NCBI GenBank assembly: GCA_013289665.1
Contig: JABCZN010000005.1
Location: 171,810 to 235,809 of the forward strand
Source of the DNA: Acidobacteriota bacterium
GTDB lineage: Bacteria; Acidobacteriota; Terriglobia; Acidiferrales; UBA7541
Reading direction: 5' to 3'
DNA: 64,000 nt
Shown here: piece after piece, positions 9,050-19,240 of the stretch
Position numbering within the stretch: the stretch's first letter is position 1
How the letters are laid out: each line of letters begins with the position of its first letter
Program-made: the position numbers and the translations under genes
Notes under the pieces: generated by a model
What the model saw: the letters and a program-made list of their open reading frames with translations, nothing else
Told to the model about the DNA's origin: nothing
The model's database searches: none

Positions 9050-11509
9050 CTAGTCGAATTCCTTCATCATGCGGGCCATTTCGACGAGGCGGCGGTCAAC
9101 CTTGCCAAAGACGGTGTTGTCTTCGAAGGAGCCGTCGCCGTTCCGGTGTCCGGCGGCACGGCCGGTGAGGAGTTCAATTCCCTGTTCGATGCGCGACACC
9201 GGCCAGATGTGAAATTTTCCGCTGCTGACGGCGTCGAGCACGTCTTCGCGAAGCATCAGGTCATCGACGTTCGAGGCGGGAATGAGGACACCCTGCGAGC
9301 CGGTCAAACCAAGAATGCTGCAGACGTCGAAGAAGCCCTCGATTTTTTCGTTCACCCCGCCGATCGCCTGGATGTCGCCTTTTTGATTGAGGGATCCCGT
9401 TACGGCAACGTCCTGGCGCAGCGGTAGCTCGGAGAGTGCGGAGAGCAGCGCGTAGACTTCGGTGGAGCTTGCGCTGTCGCCATCCACGCCGGAATACGAC
9501 TGTTCAAAGCAAATGCTCGCAGCCAAGGAAAGCGGCTTGTCCTTGGCGAAGCAACTGCGCAAGTAGCCGGCGATGATGTGCACGCCCTTGTCGTGAAACC
9601 TGCCACTTAGATTCGATTCCCGCTCGATATTGATGAGGCCGGCTTTTCCGAGGGCGGCGCTGGCAGTGATTCGGACAGGTTTCCCGAAGGAGTATCCACC
9701 GATTTCGAGCACGCTCAAGCCGTTGACCTGGCCGACACAGTCGCCCGAAACGTCCACAAGCAGCGTTTTTTCCTCGATCATTTCGCGGATGCGGGTTTCC
9801 ACCAGATTGTGGCGCTCCATCTTGGAGGCGATTGCGGAGCGCACATGCGCCGCGCGAACCACATTTTCTCCGGCGGCGGCGGAGGCATAGTGCGCTTCGC
9901 GGGCCAGGTCGGCGATATCCACGAAGCGGGCGGTCACTTTGTTGCGGCGGCCGGCTCTTCGAACGCCGTATTCCAAAATGGCAGCGAAGGCTCCGCGATC
10001 GAAGGGAAAGAGATTTTCCTTTTCGCTCAGTGCGCGCAGGCGGCCAGCGTATTCCTCGATGACGCCATCGGTCATCGGCATCTCTTCATCGAACTCCACA
10101 CGGACCTTGAAGATTTTCTGGAAATCTTCTTCGTATTCGTAGAGAACTTCATACAGGTCGCGATCGCCTATCAGAATGACCTTTACGTTGATTTCCACCG
10201 GCTCGGGCTTGAGCGCCGTGGCTGTGAAGGGATAGAAAACTTCGAGCGGTTGAATTTCCAGGCGATTGTGATTGAGCGTGCGTTTCAGGGCGCGCCAGAC
10301 GCCAGCCTCGGAAAGCGCTTCGATGGCGTACATGATCAGGAAGCCGCCGTCGGCGCGAAGCAGCGAACCGCCGCGAAGGTCCATAAAATCGCTGGACCAG
10401 CCGCCCCGCGAGTCGTAAGCGCGCTGAATGGTGCCGAAGAGGTTGGCATAGCTGGGCGTGGTCTCAAAGATGACCGGCGAATTGTCTTCGGAGTTGTGGG
10501 CGAGAATGACGTTCACGCCGTAAACGCGGAACGGGTCGCGCTCGGGCCCGGGGGATTTCTGCTGCTGGATTTCAGGAGATTCCGGGGTTTGCTCTTCTTC
10601 CCCTTCGCGTTCCTTGAACGGACCGAGGTTGTCGAGGATGTGGTGGCGCACTTCTTCGAGGTATTCGGTCACGCCAGTTCCTGGATACTTTTCCTTTAAC
10701 TCCTCGATGACACCATCGACGAGGACCGAGGCTGCTTCCTGCTCGAGGTAACTGAGCTCGCTGGCCAATTCCCGGGAGAGGGTCAGCGTTTTGCGGTAAA
10801 CGACCGTAAATTCCTGGCGGAACTGTTCGTACTTACGCTCGATCTCTTCGGCAACGCCGGTCTCCAGCTTTCCCTCGTGCACCATCTTGGAGATATCTTC
10901 GATGGGCACCATCTGGCCCTCGAGAACCGGAAAAATTTCCGGCAGGGCAACGGCGCCGACCTGCATGTGGCCGAGGGCAAACTGGTCGCGGGCGATGCGG
11001 CGGGTGAAATCGTCCATCAATTCTTTTTCGCGCACGGAAAAGCGCTCGACGATTCGCCCTTTCTGCCGCTGGAACGGTTCGCCTTCGAATACTTGCGGGA
11101 TGCGGCGGCGCAGGAAATCGATCCCGGCTTGAACATCTTTCTTGAATGTGTTGGCCGAGCCTCGCGGCAGAACGAGCAGGCGGGGACGGTCGGTAATCTT
11201 GAAATTATTGACGTAACAGCGGTCCAAGGAAGGCTTGGTGGCCGGATGAAGCTCCTCGATCATCTGCGCGATGGTGCCGCCGCGGCTGGTGCCGGCAAGC
11301 CCGCAGACGAAAACGTTGTATCCAGGCGCCGAAAGTTCCACGCCCATTTTCAGGGCCCGCAGGGCGCGCTCTTGTCCGATAAAACCCTCGCGCTTTTGCG
11401 CCTGCGCGGTGGTCTCGAACGGAATGCGAGAGAGCTCGCAGCGCCAGCGAAGTTTCTCCAGTCCGAGTTCTTTCGGCTTGCTCATAGTCATTTCGATAGA
11501 TTTCGCCAT
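9050..11509 (-). CDS. Lon-like ATP-dependent protease (AAA+ plus Lon proteolytic domain)
   Basis: 819 aa; GQERALRALKMGV, SADGGFLIMYAIEAL-type region, C-terminal DGDSASSTEVYALLSALSELPLRQDVAVTGSLNQKGDIQAIGGVNEKIEGFFD with catalytic S in DGDSAS. Confidence 0.9.
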   Translation of the reverse strand: MAKSIEMTMSKPKELGLEKLRWRCELSRIPFETTAQAQKREGFIGQERALRALKMGVELSAPGYNVFVCGLAGTSRGGTIAQMIEELHPATKPSLDRCYVNNFKITDRPRLLVLPRGSANTFKKDVQAGIDFLRRRIPQVFEGEPFQRQKGRIVERFSVREKELMDDFTRRIARDQFALGHMQVGAVALPEIFPVLEGQMVPIEDISKMVHEGKLETGVAEEIERKYEQFRQEFTVVYRKTLTLSRELASELSYLEQEAASVLVDGVIEELKEKYPGTGVTEYLEEVRHHILDNLGPFKEREGEEEQTPESPEIQQQKSPGPERDPFRVYGVNVILAHNSEDNSPVIFETTPSYANLFGTIQRAYDSRGGWSSDFMDLRGGSLLRADGGFLIMYAIEALSEAGVWRALKRTLNHNRLEIQPLEVFYPFTATALKPEPVEINVKVILIGDRDLYEVLYEYEEDFQKIFKVRVEFDEEMPMTDGVIEEYAGRLRALSEKENLFPFDRGAFAAILEYGVRRAGRRNKVTARFVDIADLAREAHYASAAAGENVVRAAHVRSAIASKMERHNLVETRIREMIEEKTLLVDVSGDCVGQVNGLSVLEIGGYSFGKPVRITASAALGKAGLINIERESNLSGRFHDKGVHIIAGYLRSCFAKDKPLSLAASICFEQSYSGVDGDSASSTEVYALLSALSELPLRQDVAVTGSLNQKGDIQAIGGVNEKIEGFFDVCSILGLTGSQGVLIPASNVDDLMLREDVLDAVSSGKFHIWPVSRIEQGIELLTGRAAGHRNGDGSFEDNTVFGKVDRRLVEMARMMKEFD

Positions 11510-11577
11510 TCGAGCGCGTACTCTAGCACACAGCGAAGCCGGAAGCGTTGAATTTAGGCCCTGCGGATGGCAAGAAG

Positions 11578-12648
11578 TTACGCATCCGCTCCGTCCAGCT
11601 CGTCCCGGTGCTCCATATAAACGCGGAAAACTCCTAAAGCCGCCGCCACAATGATCGGGCCGGCCACCAATCCAAGCAGCCCGAACACTTCTAGCCCGCC
11701 CAAAATGCTGATGAACAGCAGCAAATCATTCAAGCGGGTGCGATTGCGAAGCAGCAGCGGACGCACCAGATTGTCCGCCAACCCCGCCACGCCGCCGCAA
11801 ATAATCACCACCAGCGCGGCCTTTCCCCAGCTGCCGTTGAAGCCCAGCCAAAGCGCAGCCGGAACCCAGATGAGCGCCGAGCCAACCACCGGCACAATCG
11901 AAAAAAAAGCGATCAGCACGCCCATGAAAACGGGCGCCGGAAGACGCGTGAGGGCAAAGGCTGTGCCGCCCAGGACGCCCTGAATGGCAGCGATGAGCAG
12001 AGCGACGGCAACACTGGCGAAGATCAGGTCACGCGATTCGGCGAGCATCTCGTCCTGGAGAGATTTCTCGAACGGAATCAGGTGGCGAAGCGCGCGCAGA
12101 ATCGATTCACCGTCGCGGAACACAAAAAACAACGCGAACAAAAGTATGAAAAGGTCGACGAGAAAAGCGAGAAGGTTTTTCAGCATGCCGGCCAGGCTGC
12201 CGGCGAGGTAGGACGCCACTTTTTCCATGCCTTGCTGAAGGGGACCCATGAAATCGAGGTCCTGGAAGGATTGTGGCAGGTGATGGCGGATGGCGTCGGC
12301 GAGGCTGGCCGGCACGACAACGCCGCCATTGTTGATCAAGCCGCGGATGCGCGCCGTGATTTCGACCGCCTCACGTGCCGCGAACACCAGCACAAAGAGG
12401 ACCGGCACGATCAAGACCAGCGTGACGCCAAGGGTCGACAGCAAGGCCGCCGTGGTAACGGAGAAGCGTTTGTTCAGCAACAAAAATGCAGGGAAGAAGA
12501 AAATTGCCAGGACCGCGGACCACGCGAGCGGCACAAGAAATGGTTCGGTGACTCTGAAAACCAGGTAGCCCAGCAGGAGCAGGATGCCGTAGGACAGGAC
12601 CGTGGTCAAACGGTCATTCGTCGAAGGGTTCCGATTGGCTTGGGTCAT
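11578..12648 (-). CDS. AI-2E family transporter (UPF0118)
   Basis: multi-TM, GVLIAFFSIVPVVGSALIWVPAALWLGFNGSWGKAALVVIICGG; start taken at MTQANRNPST. Confidence 0.85.
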   Translation of the reverse strand: MTQANRNPSTNDRLTTVLSYGILLLLGYLVFRVTEPFLVPLAWSAVLAIFFFPAFLLLNKRFSVTTAALLSTLGVTLVLIVPVLFVLVFAAREAVEITARIRGLINNGGVVVPASLADAIRHHLPQSFQDLDFMGPLQQGMEKVASYLAGSLAGMLKNLLAFLVDLFILLFALFFVFRDGESILRALRHLIPFEKSLQDEMLAESRDLIFASVAVALLIAAIQGVLGGTAFALTRLPAPVFMGVLIAFFSIVPVVGSALIWVPAALWLGFNGSWGKAALVVIICGGVAGLADNLVRPLLLRNRTRLNDLLLFISILGGLEVFGLLGLVAGPIIVAAALGVFRVYMEHRDELDGADA

Positions 12649-12744
12649 CCGCGGTATATAATCCCTTTCGGTCCCGGAAACTCCGGGAGAGTGTACGAAC
12701 CGCCGGTCACCAGGTCGCACGCGCCAGGGGAACTGATTTTATCC

Positions 12745-14019
12745 ATGATGGCACGCCTCATGCCGTTCAATTCCGGGCAAGTGCGTCTTCTTGCTGTACT
12801 GGCTTTGATCAATTTTGTCAACTTTGCCGACCGTCAGGTGCTGAACCCCCTGCTCCCACTGCTGCGGCAGCATTTTAATGTGACTGACTCGCAGCTCGGA
12901 TCGCTGCAGACGGTCCTTCTGATCGTTCTCGCGGTGGCGAGCATTCCGTCTGGATATCTTGCCGACCGTTTCAGCCAGCACACCATCATCGCGGCCGGAG
13001 TGCTCTTCTGGAGCTTGGCATCCATGTGCAGCGGACTGGCGCCGAGTTTTGCCATGCTTTTTCTGTGCCGCGGCCTTGTGGGAATTGGTGAGGCAGCCTA
13101 CGCGCCAGCGGCCCAGGCCATGATTTCCGACTCATTTCCTGTGGAGCATCGCGCGCTAACCCAGTCGATCTTTGCTTCGGGGATGTTGCTGGGCGGCGCG
13201 GGCGGACTGGCACTCGGCGGGATTATGGGAGAGCGCCACGGTTGGCAATACGCGTTCCTGATTGTGGGGGCCATCGGTGTTATTCCAGGTCTTTCGGCGT
13301 TTAAGCTGAAAGAGCCGCCGAAACGCCCGCGCTCGGAAGTGGTTTCTATCGTGTGCCTGTTGAGCGTGCCGGCCTATGTGGCCATGATGATCGCAGGAAC
13401 GTGCATCACATTTTCCACGGTTTCTTTTGTGACCTGGGGCGTAGATTACGCCACCAGCTATAAGGATTTCAGCCTGAAGGAGGCGGCGCTTTCCCTTGCC
13501 GTGATTGCGCTGCTTTCGCTGGTGATGGGAGCTTTGGCCGGCGGATATTTCGCGGACCTCTTGCAGAAACGTTTCCCATACGGGCGCATCCTGGTGATTG
13601 CGGCGGCATTCCTGGTGGCGGCGCCGTTCTTGCTGCTGGCTCTTCAATCGGATGAAAAGTGGATCGTGCTGGCGGGATTTTTTGTCGCCAGTTTTTTCAT
13701 GTCGTGGTATCACGGACCCACCACGGCCGTGCTGCACGATTTGACGCCGCAGCGGGCGCACGCCACGGCCATTGGCGTGTATATGTTTGTGACCCAGATC
13801 GTGGGAGCGCTGGGGCCGCTGCTGATCGGCCGGATTTCGGATGCCTCGGACCTGCTGGTGGCCCTCCAGGCGGCGACCGGGGTGATGGTGTTCGGCGCAC
13901 TTCTGATGCTGGTGGCGATCTATTTTGTAAGGCGTGACGGGATGCACCATCCGCGGCTGGCGGCGTTCCGTGCGGAGGATGACGCTTATTCGGTGGCACA
14001 CCCGGTAAAGGGGGATTAG
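12745..14019 (+). CDS. MFS transporter (Spinster-like)
   Basis: LLAVLALINFVNFADRQVLNPLLPLLRQHFNVTDSQLGSLQTVLLIVLAVASIPSGYLADRFSQ; start at ATG 12745, since the upstream part of ORF 12082..14019 is antisense read-in over the AI-2E gene. Confidence 0.88.
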   Translation: MMARLMPFNSGQVRLLAVLALINFVNFADRQVLNPLLPLLRQHFNVTDSQLGSLQTVLLIVLAVASIPSGYLADRFSQHTIIAAGVLFWSLASMCSGLAPSFAMLFLCRGLVGIGEAAYAPAAQAMISDSFPVEHRALTQSIFASGMLLGGAGGLALGGIMGERHGWQYAFLIVGAIGVIPGLSAFKLKEPPKRPRSEVVSIVCLLSVPAYVAMMIAGTCITFSTVSFVTWGVDYATSYKDFSLKEAALSLAVIALLSLVMGALAGGYFADLLQKRFPYGRILVIAAAFLVAAPFLLLALQSDEKWIVLAGFFVASFFMSWYHGPTTAVLHDLTPQRAHATAIGVYMFVTQIVGALGPLLIGRISDASDLLVALQAATGVMVFGALLMLVAIYFVRRDGMHHPRLAAFRAEDDAYSVAHPVKGD

Positions 14020-14113
14020 AACTTCACAGGAAGGATAAGATTTCACAGCAGAAGACGCAGAGGATGTGCCCGGAGCACACAGAGGGAAGAATAACCCTCT
14101 CTGAAGCAGGTGA

Positions 14114-14488
14114 TTACTGAATGCCGATCATTTTGATGAGGCGCAGCACTTCCTCTTTTGCTACGTCGTAGAGCAGGCGTTCGTCTTCCTCTTCCAGGCG
14201 TTCACGAAGATATTCCGCGGCGATAAAGCTTGCTTCGCGGTCGGTCAGGTCGCGGCCGCTCTTTTCGCGAAATTCGACAAAGGCGTTGTGGGCGAGGCCG
14301 ACGATGCGGCCTACTCCATCCACCTCAAACTTTGCGTCGATGGTGTCGCTGTGGCGCGTGGCGATGGCGTTCCAGATATGAGAAAAACGGCAATCGTAGA
14401 CTTGGCCGCTCAACTTCGAAGTCACTTCGAAGGCGCCGATGAACTGGTTCATGGCACCGGTATTCGCTAGAACGGGGAGAGAAGGCAC
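14114..14488 (-). CDS. conserved-looking hypothetical protein
   Basis: 124-aa ORF with balanced composition and no alternative ORF in the interval. Confidence 0.5.
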   Translation of the reverse strand: MPSLPVLANTGAMNQFIGAFEVTSKLSGQVYDCRFSHIWNAIATRHSDTIDAKFEVDGVGRIVGLAHNAFVEFREKSGRDLTDREASFIAAEYLRERLEEEDERLLYDVAKEEVLRLIKMIGIQ

Positions 14489-14579
14489 GGGATCCTCTTT
14501 TTTCCGGAAACATTGCGGCGTTCTGGAAGCAAGGCCGCGAAAACGCCGGCTTTTAGTGTCCGATTCCCGGGGCGATGTG

Positions 14580-15782
14580 TCAATGCCGCGGCGACGACTG
14601 CGAGAGCCGGCGCAGTCCGACTGCCTCGGCGGTGACGTCGGTGTACTTCAGTCCCGCGCCGGTGTTGAAGAGCACCACGCGGTCTTCAGGCTTGAGGAAG
14701 CCGGTTTTGAGCAGGTGATCATAGGCGACCGTGGCGGTGGCGCCTTCAGGAGATAGAAAGATTCCTTCATTCCTCGCCCAATCCTCGAGCGAGGCGAGGA
14801 TCTGGTTGTCGGCGAAAGAGAGCGCCAGGCCGCCCGATTCGCGAAGGATCTCCAGCATGATGTAATCGCCGTAGGGCTTCGGCACGCGCAGGCCAGAGGC
14901 AAAAGTCGCAGCGTTCGTCCACATCTGGCTGGCTTTTTCACCTTCTTCAAACGCCCTGGTAACCGGCGCGCAACCCGCCGATTGCACCGCGATCATCTTC
15001 GGACGCTTGCCGGGTTTCACCCAGCCGAGTTCCTCGAGTTCTCCGAAGGCTTTCCACATGCCGATCAATCCGACGCCGCCGCCCGTCGGATAGAAGACGG
15101 CCGCCGGATACGCCCAGCCGAGTTGCTCGACGAGCTCGTAGCCCATGGTTTTCTTCCCTTCGATGCGGAAGGGTTCTTTGAGCGTGGAGATATCGAACCA
15201 GCCTTCTTTTTCTTTCTGCTCCGCTACCATGCGGCCGCAATCGGAAATCAGCCCGTCGACAAGAGTAACTTTTGCGCCGTACATTGTGGCTTCCACGTAA
15301 TTTGCGAAGGGAACATCCTTGGGCATGAAAATGTTGGCCTCGATCCCGGCGGCCGCGGCGTAGGCGGCCAGTGCGCCGGCGGCATTACCTGCGGAAGGAA
15401 CGGCCAATTTTTTCAAGCCGTAGTGGCGCGCCATGCTCACTCCGAGCGCCAAACCGCGCGCTTTGAAGCTTCCCGTGGGATTTGCGCCTTCTTCTTTCAC
15501 GTACACACCGGGATAGCGGCGGCTGTGCAGCATCGGCGTCCAGCCTTCGCCGAGGGTGACGGGCGCGACATCGGGCAAAACGCTGCGATACCGCCAGAGA
15601 CCGGTCCACGGGGAGTCCGCGGCGGCTCGGGCGATTTCCTGGCGTGCCGCGGCACCGCGCAGCGGAGTGAGATCGTAGCGCACGTAGAGTGCTCCGGCGC
15701 ACTCTGGGCAGACGGTCTGAGGCTTGTCCGCGGAAAGTTGTGCCCGGCAGCGCGAGCATTCAAGGTGGCTTATTTCAGGCAT
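14580..15782 (-). CDS. thrC: threonine synthase (zinc-ribbon N-terminus type)
   Basis: SHLECSRCRAQLSADKPQTVCPECAGALYVRYDL zinc ribbon; VKEEGANPTGSFKARGLALGVSMARHYG PLP-lysine motif; PTGGGVGLIGMWKAF. Confidence 0.88.
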   Translation of the reverse strand: MPEISHLECSRCRAQLSADKPQTVCPECAGALYVRYDLTPLRGAAARQEIARAAADSPWTGLWRYRSVLPDVAPVTLGEGWTPMLHSRRYPGVYVKEEGANPTGSFKARGLALGVSMARHYGLKKLAVPSAGNAAGALAAYAAAAGIEANIFMPKDVPFANYVEATMYGAKVTLVDGLISDCGRMVAEQKEKEGWFDISTLKEPFRIEGKKTMGYELVEQLGWAYPAAVFYPTGGGVGLIGMWKAFGELEELGWVKPGKRPKMIAVQSAGCAPVTRAFEEGEKASQMWTNAATFASGLRVPKPYGDYIMLEILRESGGLALSFADNQILASLEDWARNEGIFLSPEGATATVAYDHLLKTGFLKPEDRVVLFNTGAGLKYTDVTAEAVGLRRLSQSSPRH

Positions 15783-15967
15783 TTTAAAACGATAGCAGCA
15801 GCAAATAGCAGCGGCAAGTTTTCACCCGGCGCTGTCGAAGACGTGACTTGCGAAAGAACTTCTCCCGTTCTGTGGCGGCACGTTATGATGTCGCCGCTCT
15901 TGATTCAATCCACGTTTCGCAGGATGGCGCTTTGCCGAAGAGTTCGTCGAACGCGGGATTCATTTCA

Positions 15968-17308
15968 ATGGCGGCTGGTTTAGGGCTGTTCATGGCTGGA
16001 GCACTGCTGGCGCTGGTGCTTCCGGGTAGCGAATTATTTCTCGTCTTCCGCTGGACTGGCTTGCTTCTGCTGGCCGTTGCGGGCGTCCGAGGGCGATCGC
16101 TGACTTACTGGATTTTCCTGGCGATGCTCCTGGGGTTCGAATTGGGGATTGACCGGCCGGATTTTGCGGTGCGCCTCCGCGTGCTGGGCGATATTTTTCT
16201 GCGTTTGATCAAAGTGATTGTGGCGCCGTTGATCCTGGGAACGCTGGTGACGGGGATCGCAGCCCACGGCGATCTGAAAAAAGTCGGGAGAATCGGGCTG
16301 AAGAGCCTGATCTATTTCGAGGTGATCACCACGATCGCGTTGTTCCTGGGGATTGGCGCGATCAACCTGACGCGGGCGGGCGAAGGAGTGCATCTGCCTC
16401 GGCCGGCTCAGGACCAGCCGGCCGCGCCCACCGCGGCTTTCGAGTGGGACGATTTCCTGCTGCACGTTTTCCCGGAAAACATCGCCAAGGCAGTCGGCGA
16501 CAATCAGATTTTGCAGGTGGCCGTGTTTGCGGTGCTCTTCGGGATTGCTCTGACCCTGGTGCCGGAGAAAACGCGGCAGCCGATGCTGGCGCTGGCCGAA
16601 TCGCTGGCGCAGACGATGTTCAAGTTCACGAACATCGTGATGTATTACGCGCCGATTGGGGTTGGCGCGGCGATGGCTTACACCGTGGGGCACATGGGGA
16701 TCAGCGTGCTCCTGCCGCTCGGGAAGCTGGTGCTGACCGCATACGGAGCGCTGCTTGCGTTTCTGCTCGTCGTACTTCTGCCCGTGGCGCTGCTCGCTCG
16801 GATTCCGCTGGCTCGCTTCCTGACGTTTGTGGCGGAGCCTGCGACAATTGCTTTCGCCACGAGCACTTCAGAAGCCGCTCTGCCGAGAGCAATCGAATCA
16901 ATGGAAGAGTTTGGCGTGCCGCGGCAAATCGTCGCGTTTGTCATTCCCGCGGGATACAGCTTTAATCTGGACGGTTCGACACTGTACCTTGCGCTCGCTT
17001 CCATCTTCGTCGCGCAGACGGCGGGGATGCACATGTCGTGGCCGGAGCAGCTCCTGATGGTGTTCACGCTGATGCTCACGAGCAAAGGGATCGCTGGCGT
17101 GCCGCGTGCGGTTCCCGTGGTTCTGCTTGCCACTGCGTCCACCTTTCACCTGCCCACTGAGCCGATCTTTATCATTCTTGGCGTGGATGCGCTGATTGAC
17201 ATGGCGCGGACGTCGGTCAACGTCATTGGCAATTGCCTGGCCAGCGCCGTCATCGCCCGCTGGGAAGGTGAACTCCGTCCCGCGCTAAGCGAGAATTTCG
17301 ACACCTGA
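15968..17308 (+). CDS. dicarboxylate/amino acid:cation symporter (DAACS family)
   Basis: FLRLIKVIVAPLILGTLVTGIAAHGDLKKVGRIG; FATSTSEAALPRAIESMEEFGVPRQIVAFVIPAGYSFNLDGSTLYLALASIFVAQ. Confidence 0.92.
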   Translation: MAAGLGLFMAGALLALVLPGSELFLVFRWTGLLLLAVAGVRGRSLTYWIFLAMLLGFELGIDRPDFAVRLRVLGDIFLRLIKVIVAPLILGTLVTGIAAHGDLKKVGRIGLKSLIYFEVITTIALFLGIGAINLTRAGEGVHLPRPAQDQPAAPTAAFEWDDFLLHVFPENIAKAVGDNQILQVAVFAVLFGIALTLVPEKTRQPMLALAESLAQTMFKFTNIVMYYAPIGVGAAMAYTVGHMGISVLLPLGKLVLTAYGALLAFLLVVLLPVALLARIPLARFLTFVAEPATIAFATSTSEAALPRAIESMEEFGVPRQIVAFVIPAGYSFNLDGSTLYLALASIFVAQTAGMHMSWPEQLLMVFTLMLTSKGIAGVPRAVPVVLLATASTFHLPTEPIFIILGVDALIDMARTSVNVIGNCLASAVIARWEGELRPALSENFDT

Positions 17309-17710
17309 CTTCTGGGCGGCGACTCTAAGCGAGCCGTCCAAGGTGGCCAGAGGCAGACGGTGTCTAAGCGCCAGAAATAAATAGGCCGCGTTATAAGCGG
17401 CGAGTTGGTGCTTACGCGCAATCTCCTGAATTTCCCGGAAGCCAGCTTGCGGAGAATCCGCCTGAACTTCTATGTAATTGGCCATCATGCTCTCATACAA
17501 GTCGCGCGCCCGTTCGACCTCCGCTAGGTCGAGCTTGCCGCGACGCTCCGCCATAACCAGCCCGTTGGCGATTTCAAGAACCCATAGGGAGGGAACAATA
17601 GCTATCCGTCCGGTGAGGAACGACTCGCGAATTGCCCTGGCGCTGTCGGGCTCCGGGTCATCCACGGCCCAAGCCAGCCCGACAGAAGCATCGAGCACAA
17701 AATTGCTCAC
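17285..17710 (-). CDS. vapC: VapC-like PIN-domain toxin
   Basis: FVLDASVGLAWAV, WVLEIANGL, LAAYNAAYLFLALRHRLPLATLDGSL; 4-nt overlap with the upstream antitoxin. Confidence 0.85.
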   Translation of the reverse strand: MSNFVLDASVGLAWAVDDPEPDSARAIRESFLTGRIAIVPSLWVLEIANGLVMAERRGKLDLAEVERARDLYESMMANYIEVQADSPQAGFREIQEIARKHQLAAYNAAYLFLALRHRLPLATLDGSLRVAAQKSGVEILA

Positions 17711-17946
17711 ATGCGTCCTTCTTCGATCAGGCTCTTGACGGTAACTCCAGGAATCTTTTTCGAGCGCTTCCGGATCATCTCGAACTCCGCAAAAATTTTT
17801 TGCAGGTCGGCCTTTTCGCTAGGAACCGGGCCTATCGAGGCAATGAGTTTGCCGCGGCGTGTGATGCCGATGCGCTCGCCGCGCGCCGCACGCTCGACAA
17901 GCTCAGAGAGCTTCTGCTTGGCTTCAAAAAGTCCCACCTTGCGCAT
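17707..17946 (-). CDS. Phd/YefM-type antitoxin paired with VapC
   Basis: MRKVGLFEAKQKLSELVERAARGERIGITRRGKLIASIGP, typical Phd fold; ATGA overlap at 17707-17710. Confidence 0.85.
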   Translation of the reverse strand: MRKVGLFEAKQKLSELVERAARGERIGITRRGKLIASIGPVPSEKADLQKIFAEFEMIRKRSKKIPGVTVKSLIEEGRM

Positions 17947-18031
17947 GTGCCAACCTTAACTAACAGCTAGATTAATATTCTAGATGAATTAGGTAAGTCT
18001 CTTCTAAAGAAGCTGCGCTTAACTGGTTCAC

Positions 18032-19240
18032 TTAGTGGGCGGCGAGGGCCGGAGTTTCGGCCTTGATGTAGACGCCCAGGGCGGCGCCGACGCCGGCTCC
18101 CGGCGAGACGCGGTGGCCCTGGTCGCTGAGCGATTTTTCCATGGCGGCGAGGAGTTGCAGCACGAACGGCTTCTGGCTGCAGTAGCCCATCAGGCCGAGG
18201 CGCCAGATCTTGTCCTTGAGGGGGCCGAGGCCGCCGGCGATTTCGATGTTGAATTCGTCGAGAAGCTGGTTGCGGAACTTCAGATCGTTGACGCCGGACG
18301 GGATCATGACGGCAGTGACGGTCGCGAGGCGGTCCTTGGGATTTTCGACCAGCAGCTTCAGGTCCAACGCCTCGACGCCAGAAATCAGCGCGTGCTGGTT
18401 GAGCTTGTGCTTTGCCCAGCGCGCTTCGAGGCCTTCCTCGAGCACAATACGCATCGCCTCGCGCAGCGCATAAATCAGCGAGATCGGCGGAGTGTGATGA
18501 TAGAGGCGGTCCTTGCCCCAATAGTTCATGGCTGTTGAAAGATCGAAATACCAGCTTTGGACCTTTGATTTGCGATTGCGGAAGGCTTCCTCCGCGCGCG
18601 GGCTGACCGTGATGGGCGACATTCCCGGAGGCGCGCTGATCGCCTTTTGCGAGCCGCTAAAGCAAATATCGATTCTCTGCTTGTCCACATGGAGCGGCAC
18701 GGCGGCGAGGGATGCGACGGTGTCCACAACGAGCAGCGAGCCAAATTCATCCGCCACTTTGCGGAATGGATCGATCTCCGTGAGGACGCCGGAAGAAGTC
18801 TCACCCTGGGCGAGCCCGATCATTTTAATTTTGCGGCCCTTGGCCACCTTGCGCACATCTTCGGGGTCCACAGGCTTGCCGTAGGGAGCCTGCACAATGT
18901 GCACGGTCGCGGGCGTGTGCTGCGCGATCACGTACATGCGCTCGGAAAAGGTTCCATTGACGCAGCAGATCGCTTCATCGCCGGGTTCGAGCGAATTGAG
19001 CACGGCCGCTTCGATGCCACCCGAGCCTGAAGCCGAGAGCGGGAACGTCACGCGATTTTCCGTCTGGAAAATCTGGCGCAGCAGGGTCTGCGTCTCGTCC
19101 ATGCAGCCGCGGAACCAGGGATCCATGTGGCCCACGAGCTGGGTAGCCAGCGCGCGATAGACCCGGGGGTCGATGGAGGAAGGGCCCGGGGTCATCATCA
19201 GGCGGTTGGGGGGTTTTAGTTCACCGATGGGATTAGTCAT
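18032..19240 (-). CDS. alanine-glyoxylate / serine-pyruvate aminotransferase family protein
   Basis: RLMMTPGPSSIDPRVYRALATQLVGHMDP; DTVASLAAVPLHVDKQRIDICFSGSQKAISAPPGMSPI PLP-Lys motif; ATG at 19240. Confidence 0.9.
   Translation of the reverse strand: MTNPIGELKPPNRLMMTPGPSSIDPRVYRALATQLVGHMDPWFRGCMDETQTLLRQIFQTENRVTFPLSASGSGGIEAAVLNSLEPGDEAICCVNGTFSERMYVIAQHTPATVHIVQAPYGKPVDPEDVRKVAKGRKIKMIGLAQGETSSGVLTEIDPFRKVADEFGSLLVVDTVASLAAVPLHVDKQRIDICFSGSQKAISAPPGMSPITVSPRAEEAFRNRKSKVQSWYFDLSTAMNYWGKDRLYHHTPPISLIYALREAMRIVLEEGLEARWAKHKLNQHALISGVEALDLKLLVENPKDRLATVTAVMIPSGVNDLKFRNQLLDEFNIEIAGGLGPLKDKIWRLGLMGYCSQKPFVLQLLAAMEKSLSDQGHRVSPGAGVGAALGVYIKAETPALAAH

Noticed and set aside
9809-10699. 296-aa plus-strand ORF
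   Set aside because: Antisense to the Lon-like protease gene
12082-12744. N-terminal 220 aa of ORF 12082..14019
   Set aside because: Charged read-in antisense to the AI-2E transporter; MFS start is at 12745
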